IMG/VR virus record: IMGVR_UViG_3300025305_000165
Span: 1 to 21,850 of that record
Strand: one strand, 5' to 3'
From: a virus
DNA: 21,850 nt
The notes beneath the pieces were generated by a model. It saw nothing but the letters and a program-made list of their open reading frames with translations, ran no database searches and was not told the origin of the DNA. Of this stretch, positions 16,041 to 21,850 are shown in pieces. Each line of letters opens with the position of its first letter. Position 1 is the first letter of the stretch. A program made the translations under genes and the position numbers.

Positions 16041-19000
16041 GTGGAGAGAAAAAAATCATCAATACCTTTTGTAGGACTACACGCACATAGCGTGGTTGGA
16101 TCTCCTTTCGACGCACTTGGATATCCGCAGGAACACATGGACTTCGCCTACGAGAATGGAAGTGAGGCGTTGGCTTTAACAGACCACGGTAACGCGAATG
16201 GCATGTCTTACCAGATCCTTCATGCAAGAAAAATGAAGGAGCAAGGTAAAAATTTCAAACCTATTTTTGGAGTTGAGGCATACTTTTTGCCATCGATTGA
16301 TAAATGGAAAGAAGCATATGAGAAAGCAAAAGAGGATAAAAAGGAAGCGAGAAAACTAAAAAACTCGGACAACATGTCGATTGAGAATGAAGGCGATTCT
16401 AAATCTAAAGCTAATATCATAAAGAAAAAGAATCACCTTATTCTCATCGCGCAGAATCAAGTGGGGCTTAACAATATTTTTGCACTTATCTCGAAATCAT
16501 ATGAGGGAGACAATCGCTATCGATATCCTCGCGTTGATTACAAATTATTGGAGGAACATAATGAAGGAGTTATTGCTTCGTCTGCTTGTCTTGGCGGCGT
16601 GTATGCAGGTAATTATTGGGATAATCGTGACGACGGCTCTGACGCTGTTTTAAATGCTATGAGAGAAACAACTGAACGAATGCAGGCCATCTTTGGGGAT
16701 CGATGGTACGGTGAACTTCAGTGGTTCTCTGCACCAGAGCAACACGAGTTGAATAAACATATTATTCAAATGGCAGAAGAATATAGCATGGAGTTAATAT
16801 CGACAGCCGATAGTCATTATCCAACACCTGATGCCTGGAAAGATAGAGAACTATATAAACGTCTTGGATTTTTGGGAAGAGCACAGAAACCGGAATGGAT
16901 GACAGATGAATTACCGGTTGACATAGAAGAACTTGGTATGGAGTTATTCCCAAAGAATGGAGACCAAATGTGGGAGTCTTATAAAAAATATTCTTCCATG
17001 TGTGGCATTGAATATGATGATGAATTGATATTAAATTCAATTACCAACACTCATAAGATTGCATTTGAAAGAATCGAAGACTTTATGCCGGACAGCACCG
17101 TGCGACTCCCTGGATTTGTTGTGCCGCCTGACCACACCGCAACAGGAGCACTAACAAAGTTGGCTATTGAAGGTTTAAAAAATATGAATCTTCATAAAAA
17201 ACTTAACTACGTTGATAGGCTTAAAGAGGAAATAAAAGTTATCGATGAGCGAGGATTCAGCAAATACTTCCTTACAATGAAAGCGATTGCAGACAGAGCC
17301 AATGATGTCATGCTTGCAGGACCCGGTAGAGGGAGCGCAGCAGGATCGCTATTGTCATATGTTTTAGGAATCACACAAATAGATCCTATTAAATATGATT
17401 TGCTCTTTTCACGATTTATAAGAAGAGATGCGAAGGATTATCCGGACATTGACTATGATGTTAGTGATCGAATGAAGCTTACAAACTTGTTAATAGATGA
17501 ATGGGGAGCCGATACGGTTGTTCCTATATCCAATTATAATACTTTACAACTGAGATCCTTGATTAAAGATGTCTCTAAATTCTATAATGTACCGTTCACT
17601 GAGGTGAATCCGGTTACATCTAAAATGATCCAAGAGGCTACCCCTGCGGCAAAGAAAAAGCATGGAATCAAGTCCGGCGTATATGTTCCAACTTTCGAAG
17701 AGACTATGGAATTTTCGACGACCCTCCGGAACTATCTTGATAAATATCCATTTATTAAGACTCATATCGAGGCTATATACGGCTCCGTGAGATCAATTAG
17801 TCGCCACGCGGGCGGAGTCGTCATAGGGGAACAACTAGACAAATATATGCCACTCATTAGTAATAAGGGTGTGGTGCAAACACCGTGGTCGGAGGGTCAA
17901 AATGTTCGGCACTTAGAACCTCTTGGATTTATTAAATTTGATTTCTTGGGGTTAAGCACCCTTAGAATGATTGAGGTAGCGATCGAGCATATTTTAGAAA
18001 GACATCATGGCATGAAAAATGTGACTTATAATGATATTAGAAAATATTATAATGAAACTTTGCATCCCGATGTGATTGACTTGAATGATGAAAACGTTTA
18101 TCAAAACATTTTTCATAAGGGCAATTTTGCGGGAGTATTCCAATTTACACAGGAAGGAGCGCAAGAGTTTTGTGTCAAGGCAAAACCAAAAAACATTATC
18201 GATATTTCTGCTATTACTTCTATCTACCGCCCCGGCCCTCTTGGCGCCAATGTAGATAAATCTTATGTGGAAGCAAAAGATAGTCCGGAGAATATCCATT
18301 ATATACATCCCCTGTTGAGGGAAGTGACGCAAGAAACTTATGGTTTTCTTATTTTTCAAGAACAGATTGCTTTATTGGCACACAAGTTGGGCAATAACAT
18401 TTCCCTTGATGAGGGGAACGCTCTACGAAAGTTGTTAACAAAGAAAGGTACTGGCAGCGCAGTATCGGCAAAAATTAAAATTGAAAAGAAATTTATCGAA
18501 GGTTGCATGGAGAAGGGAATTGATAAAATTAGCGCAGAGAAACTATGGGCTAACTTTGAATACTTCTCTGGATACGGTTTCAATAAAAGCCATGCGGTTT
18601 CTTATTCTGTATTGAGCTATCAATGCGCATGGCTTCTTAACTATTATCCTTCCGAGTGGGTAGCGGCATTTCTAGACCGCGAGCCCGAAGGTAGAAAAGA
18701 ACAAGCAATCAATATTGCCAAGAAGATGGGATATGAAATTCAACCGATTGATATCAATCTCTCCACAACGAAGTGGGTAATTAGTGAAGACAACAAGAGT
18801 TTGATCCAGCCATTTAATTCGATAAAAGGGTTAGGAGAGGCTGCAATAAAACAAATCATAGATAATAGGCCATTTCATACGGCGGAAGAACTTTTGTTTA
18901 ATGAAGATATATCTTATTCCAAATTAAACAAAAGAGCGCTAGACGTGCTTTGTAGATGCGGAGCTTTAGATAATCTTATCGATGAGAGATTTACTGGAGC

Positions 19001-19466
19001 CAAGCACTTCTGGGGAGCAGTTGCATGTGAAAGGCCGAAGAACAAAAAGAAATTTCTAAATAACATTGAAGCCTTCGCTTCGGAAGGAGAGTTTAGCGAT
19101 GAAGAGAGGATTAGACATATTTCCGATTTGACCGGAGTGTTCCCATTTGATATCGTTGTGAACAAAGATGTTCAGAGGAAACTACAAGAATACTGCGTCC
19201 CTCCTTTGGGAGACTGGGATGACGATCTGGAGGTCGCTTGGTTTATTCCCAGGGAGATAGTGAGAAAAAAGACAAAGAATGGTAAAGATTATTGGGTCGT
19301 TAGAGTTCTTGATCCAACTTCGACTATTACGAGTATTAAATGTTGGGGGGTTAAAAAAGAAGATGAGTTACACATTAACCGTCCCTACATGGCTAGGCTA
19401 GATTATGATGAACAATGGGGATTTTCTACGCGCTCTATCAGACATAACTTTAAACTACTCGGATAG
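16041..19466 (+). CDS. dnaE: DNA polymerase III alpha subunit (family C, DnaE type)
   Basis: About 1141 residues from GTG at 16041, chosen because GGAGG (16031-16035) lies 5 bases upstream; a TTG at 16029 would add only four residues. The N-terminal PHP domain keeps metal-ligand motifs HAH (His14/His16), TDHGN (Asp48-His49), GVEAY (Glu79), NHLIL (His132) and DSH (Asp257/His259), with a lysine/glutamate-rich insertion at about 86-131. The palm has GPGRGSAAGS, PDIDYD with catalytic Asp469 and Asp471, and FDFLGL with Asp634. Finger and tail elements include YRPGPL, GYGFNKSHA and the helix-hairpin-helix GLGEAAI; the C-terminus resembles an OB domain. The length equals bacterial DnaE (about 1160). 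It is probably the main replicase; no separate epsilon, clamp or clamp loader lies in the window. Confidence 0.95.
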   Translation: MERKKSSIPFVGLHAHSVVGSPFDALGYPQEHMDFAYENGSEALALTDHGNANGMSYQILHARKMKEQGKNFKPIFGVEAYFLPSIDKWKEAYEKAKEDKKEARKLKNSDNMSIENEGDSKSKANIIKKKNHLILIAQNQVGLNNIFALISKSYEGDNRYRYPRVDYKLLEEHNEGVIASSACLGGVYAGNYWDNRDDGSDAVLNAMRETTERMQAIFGDRWYGELQWFSAPEQHELNKHIIQMAEEYSMELISTADSHYPTPDAWKDRELYKRLGFLGRAQKPEWMTDELPVDIEELGMELFPKNGDQMWESYKKYSSMCGIEYDDELILNSITNTHKIAFERIEDFMPDSTVRLPGFVVPPDHTATGALTKLAIEGLKNMNLHKKLNYVDRLKEEIKVIDERGFSKYFLTMKAIADRANDVMLAGPGRGSAAGSLLSYVLGITQIDPIKYDLLFSRFIRRDAKDYPDIDYDVSDRMKLTNLLIDEWGADTVVPISNYNTLQLRSLIKDVSKFYNVPFTEVNPVTSKMIQEATPAAKKKHGIKSGVYVPTFEETMEFSTTLRNYLDKYPFIKTHIEAIYGSVRSISRHAGGVVIGEQLDKYMPLISNKGVVQTPWSEGQNVRHLEPLGFIKFDFLGLSTLRMIEVAIEHILERHHGMKNVTYNDIRKYYNETLHPDVIDLNDENVYQNIFHKGNFAGVFQFTQEGAQEFCVKAKPKNIIDISAITSIYRPGPLGANVDKSYVEAKDSPENIHYIHPLLREVTQETYGFLIFQEQIALLAHKLGNNISLDEGNALRKLLTKKGTGSAVSAKIKIEKKFIEGCMEKGIDKISAEKLWANFEYFSGYGFNKSHAVSYSVLSYQCAWLLNYYPSEWVAAFLDREPEGRKEQAINIAKKMGYEIQPIDINLSTTKWVISEDNKSLIQPFNSIKGLGEAAIKQIIDNRPFHTAEELLFNEDISYSKLNKRALDVLCRCGALDNLIDERFTGAKHFWGAVACERPKNKKKFLNNIEAFASEGEFSDEERIRHISDLTGVFPFDIVVNKDVQRKLQEYCVPPLGDWDDDLEVAWFIPREIVRKKTKNGKDYWVVRVLDPTSTITSIKCWGVKKEDELHINRPYMARLDYDEQWGFSTRSIRHNFKLLG

Positions 19467-19477
19467 TGCTTTATAAT
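19449..19477 (+). promoter_or_regulatory. Weak candidate promoter before the S74 fibre gene
   Basis: A perfect -10 TATAAT (19472-19477) lies in the 56-base gap before the fibre gene; 17 bases upstream is TTTAAA (19449-19454), a 4/6 match to TTGACA. A 7-base inverted repeat, 19475-19481 with 19484-19490, overlaps its downstream edge and could be an operator or just an AT-rich palindrome. Confidence 0.35.
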
Positions 19478-19522
19478 AGTTTTAACTATTTAAGATGAAA
19501 GAGAGTACCAAGAGAGTAGTGC

Positions 19523-20665
19523 ATGGGTAGTTTCGGTAAGTTTAGCGCGGGCGTTAAGTCGGGCCTGAAAGCAGGCAGGCTAGGGCACATGAAAGACGTC
19601 AGTACACTTGCGTCTTATGACTTAGGACTTCTTAGGTACGATGCTGATGAGAAAACTTGGACAGCAGCCCCCGGAGACGTAAAAATACGTGGCGACACCT
19701 TTTTAACTGGCGCGCACAGGATACTGGGCGATCTATACGTAACTGGAACTGCGTATTTACAAAATACAGTAATCAAACACAAAACTCAATTTAGCTCTTC
19801 TGGGGCTAGTATATTTGGAGATGATTATACGGATTCTCACCAGTTCACTGGGTCTATTTTTTACAGTCAAAACATGTCGGGTGCCTTGTCTATTAGTTCG
19901 AATGCTTTGACTGCATCGTATTTAAAAGTTACTGGCTCCACGACACTAGGTAACTACACTTATACCTGGCCCTCTGCTTCTGGCGACTCCAATCAAGTTT
20001 TAACTATTGATGGCGGTGGCGGCCTTGAGTGGGCAGCCGTGGGTGTGGGGGACAACGACTACGCGACTAATGGGGATGAATATGTCGGTAATAGAACTAT
20101 TGGCAATATCACAAACTATACTCTTGGAGCCATAACGAACAATAAACAAAGAATTCATATAACAGGCGAAGGCCAGGGTGGCTTTGTCGGGGTGGGCGTT
20201 TCCGGTAGTGAGGTAACAAACATGTTAACGTTACCAAATATTCCAAACGTGTCTGGGTCGGGCAAAGCTGGTAGTTGGAGAACATATAGTTCCCGCAGAT
20301 ACAAGAAAAATATTGAAACAATAGAGAACCCCATCCCAACAGTAATGGAGTTAAGGGGAGTGACCTTCCAGTGGAAAAACGGCGACGTGAGCGACGTGGG
20401 ATTTATCGCAGAGGAAGTTGGAGCCGTTCTCCCTGAGATTGTAGAATACGAGGCAAACGGTGTAGATGCGGAAAGCATGGAGTATTCTAAAATAGGACCT
20501 TTACTTGTTGAAGTGGCCAAAGAACAACAAAAAATGATAAAGGGTCTTGATATAGCTTTAGTCACTCTTAGAGATGATTTTGAATACTACAAATTGCCTT
20601 GGTGGAGAAAAATATTCCTGTGGGTAAAAAGAAAGTTTAAAAAAGATAGTAAACAATTACAATGA
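19523..20665 (+). CDS. Tail fibre/spike protein with C-terminal S74 intramolecular chaperone
   Basis: 380 residues. After an N-terminal attachment region (GSFGKFSAGVKSG) comes a beta-repeat shaft rich in Gly, Ser and Thr (GDLYVTGTAYLQ, HQFTGSIF, LKVTGSTTLGN). The C-terminal third is a peptidase S74 domain: YSSRRYKKNI with the self-cleaving dyad Ser256 and Lys261 at the family spacing (S-x-x-x-x-K), then VTFQWKNG, VGFIAEEV, LPEIVEY and the long helix KIGPLLVEVAKEQQ. The usual Asp after the Ser is Ser257 here. The chaperone would trimerise the fibre and cut itself off, releasing about 125 residues. An unusual basic, aromatic tail (LPWWRKIFLWVKRKFKK, about 357-373) follows the coiled coil. The ribosome-binding site is weak (AGAGAG). 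Confidence 0.82.
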   Translation: MGSFGKFSAGVKSGLKAGRLGHMKDVSTLASYDLGLLRYDADEKTWTAAPGDVKIRGDTFLTGAHRILGDLYVTGTAYLQNTVIKHKTQFSSSGASIFGDDYTDSHQFTGSIFYSQNMSGALSISSNALTASYLKVTGSTTLGNYTYTWPSASGDSNQVLTIDGGGGLEWAAVGVGDNDYATNGDEYVGNRTIGNITNYTLGAITNNKQRIHITGEGQGGFVGVGVSGSEVTNMLTLPNIPNVSGSGKAGSWRTYSSRRYKKNIETIENPIPTVMELRGVTFQWKNGDVSDVGFIAEEVGAVLPEIVEYEANGVDAESMEYSKIGPLLVEVAKEQQKMIKGLDIALVTLRDDFEYYKLPWWRKIFLWVKRKFKKDSKQLQ

Positions 20666-20735
20666 TGTAGAATAAAAAGCTGTAGGGGACTTCATTTTAT
20701 AGTTAATAACCTCTTATTTGATACTACTTAAAAGT

Positions 20736-20758
20736 GGCCCGAGGGAGACCTTGGGTCC
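20736..20758 (+). terminator. GNRA-capped hairpin between the two fibre-like genes
   Basis: In the 132-base gap 20666-20797, bases 20736-20744 pair with 20749-20758 with one bulged base and one G-U pair, closed by a GAGA tetraloop. It is not followed by a T run; 20760-20775 is a further AT-rich inverted repeat (6-base arms, ATAATT and AATTAT). It could be a terminator or a 3' stabilising structure for the S74 fibre mRNA. The rest of the gap contains AT-rich sequence with TATAGT at 20698-20703 but no matching -35, and AGGGGG at 20784-20789 as ribosome-binding site for the next gene. Confidence 0.35.
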
Positions 20759-20797
20759 CATAATTAATAAATTATCAAAATATAGGGGGATATATTT

Positions 20798-21850
20798 ATG
20801 TCTATTATAATTTCCGGATCAGGAGTCCGTACTGGTGACAGTACAGTTAAGGTTCTTGAATTCGGCACGGAAGGCACGTTGACACTCAACGGTGACCTTT
20901 CCACAACCGGCTCTGCCGGATTTGCTGCGATTACTGCTACCGGTCTTGCTTCGCTTGACGGTGGTATTAATGTCAATGACTCTCTGACAGTTTCGAATGC
21001 TGGCGCTGTCGCTGGTGCAACTAGCATTGATGCTTCTGGCGATCTAACGGTCGGCACAATCACCAACGCTGAGTTCACCGTTGATGCGAGTGGCAACACT
21101 GATATCGATGGCACTCTAAACGTTGAAGGTGTGCCTACCTTTCAGGCGGCAGCGGTCTTTTCTAGCGGTATCACAACTGCCGGCGCTATCGGCGGCGGTA
21201 CTACTCTCGCTTTAACCGGATTAGCTAGCGTTGCGTCCATCTCGATGGATGACGGTTCTACACTTGGCCCAGATTCTGTGGCTGATTTGTGGACGTTCAA
21301 TGCTGATGGTGACACTATCCAGAAGGACGGTGCATACGATTTTAATCTTGCTTCACATGATGGAACAAACGGTCTAAAGCTTGGTGGTGTACTCGTTAAT
21401 GCGTCTGCTGCTGATCTCAACTTTACTAATGTTGCGGCGGCAGGCACAGCCGAGGCCTCCAAGGCTGTGGTTGTAGATTCCAACAAGGACATCTCTGGCC
21501 TCCGTGCCGTCTCCGCTACGTCGTATACGGACGGAACGGCTACGCTAACCGGTGGTAGATTCGCTGCTCTAGCTGATCTTACTGCGTCTTACGCCAAGAT
21601 CGGTGTTCTTGATGTTGTGACTATCAACAGCAAGACCACGACGATTGAGAATGTTGAAATTTCGGCTTCACTTATGATTCTTTCTGATGGTGCGACTGCT
21701 GCCAATGAAGCTGACGGCTCCGGTCTTTGGCTCAGCGGCGCTAACGCGTTCTTCGGGTGGAACAATTCCAAGGCGGCGTTAAGTGCAAGTCACAAAATGT
21801 TCGTTAACGGAAATATGGAACTTGGCTCTGGCGCATCGCTTGTTATCGGT
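20798..21850 (+). CDS. Repeat-rich virion structural/fibre protein (3' end outside window)
   Basis: ATG at 20798, preceded by AGGGGG 8 bases upstream, opens a frame that stays open for 351 codons to the last base of the window. The protein is Gly/Ala/Ser/Thr-rich with short beta repeats such as GDLTVGTI, GNTDIDGTLNVEG and TGLASLDGGI, and carries a TAEASKAVVVDSNKDISGL stretch that is common in large phage structural proteins, followed by a SASLMILSDG segment. No enzymatic motif is visible. Codons are strongly biased to GCT, GGT, ACT, AAC and AAG, more so than in the neighbouring genes, which fits a highly expressed virion protein. It probably forms a fibre or a virion-surface fibrous protein together with the S74 fibre upstream; the end and any receptor-binding tip are not visible. 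Confidence 0.75.
   Translation, partial: MSIIISGSGVRTGDSTVKVLEFGTEGTLTLNGDLSTTGSAGFAAITATGLASLDGGINVNDSLTVSNAGAVAGATSIDASGDLTVGTITNAEFTVDASGNTDIDGTLNVEGVPTFQAAAVFSSGITTAGAIGGGTTLALTGLASVASISMDDGSTLGPDSVADLWTFNADGDTIQKDGAYDFNLASHDGTNGLKLGGVLVNASAADLNFTNVAAAGTAEASKAVVVDSNKDISGLRAVSATSYTDGTATLTGGRFAALADLTASYAKIGVLDVVTINSKTTTIENVEISASLMILSDGATAANEADGSGLWLSGANAFFGWNNSKAALSASHKMFVNGNMELGSGASLVIG

Noticed and set aside
16918-16923. TTGACA inside dnaE
   Set aside because: No -10 at 16-18 bases; inside a coding region with no gene start nearby.
20764-21771. Several minus-strand open frames of 60-116 codons opposite the last structural gene
   Set aside because: They mirror the strongly biased codons of the plus-strand gene, show no domain or ribosome-binding site, and all recognisable genes are on the plus strand.
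1-21850. tRNA genes, CRISPR arrays, insertion sequences
   Set aside because: All gaps are 132 bases or shorter and none folds as a tRNA by eye; no regularly spaced repeats and no transposase motifs were seen.

Overview
The window is a densely packed, single-strand (+) segment of a large tailed bacteriophage genome (Caudoviricetes, myovirus-like). Evidence for a phage: a gp32-type single-strand DNA-binding protein, a RecA/UvsX recombinase, a stand-alone RNase H/flap exonuclease, a DnaB/gp41-type helicase, a GroES-like co-chaperonin, an exported lytic transglycosylase and two fibre/virion structural genes lie nearly head-to-tail. Gaps are mostly under 60 bases, several genes overlap, and I see no tRNA, IS element or CRISPR array. 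Vitamin-B12-type ribonucleotide reductase, consensus sigma70-like promoters and an exported muralytic enzyme fit a Gram-negative, probably aquatic host; this is inference.

Layout. (1) 1-3344: two virion structural genes. The first is cut by the window start; the initiator at 164 that a naive search would give is internal. (2) 3346-8774: replication/recombination block with a minimal family-A DNA polymerase, a divergent FtsZ/tubulin-like protein, the gp32-like SSB, RecA, a small unknown protein and the 5'-3' exonuclease. (3) 8815-12879: replicative helicase, class II ribonucleotide reductase and GroES-like protein. (4) 12881-15992: exported transglycosylase, then a translationally coupled trio (unknown, nucleotidyltransferase-like, cysteine synthase). 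(5) 16041-19466: a full-length bacterial-type DNA polymerase III alpha subunit (DnaE). (6) 19523-21850: an S74-chaperone fibre and a repeat-rich structural protein that runs off the window end.

How it fits together. The phage appears to carry a C-family replicase (DnaE) with an apparently intact PHP nuclease centre, and in addition splits the activities of Pol I into a polymerase-only gene and a separate flap exonuclease, which would suit Okazaki fragment maturation. Helicase, SSB and RecA complete most of a replisome; primase, clamp and clamp loader are not here. Class II RNR supplies dNTPs. Four replication genes (polA, ssb, helicase, dnaE) each have an upstream promoter of the form TTGACA/TTTACA-N17-TATAGT/TATGAT with an identical 17-base spacer; genes between them appear to be co-transcribed.

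The most interesting items are the FtsZ/tubulin-like gene with a degenerate catalytic T7 loop, the two-polymerase arrangement, the recurrent exact-spacing promoters, and the coupled unknown/nucleotidyltransferase-like/cysteine-synthase cassette.
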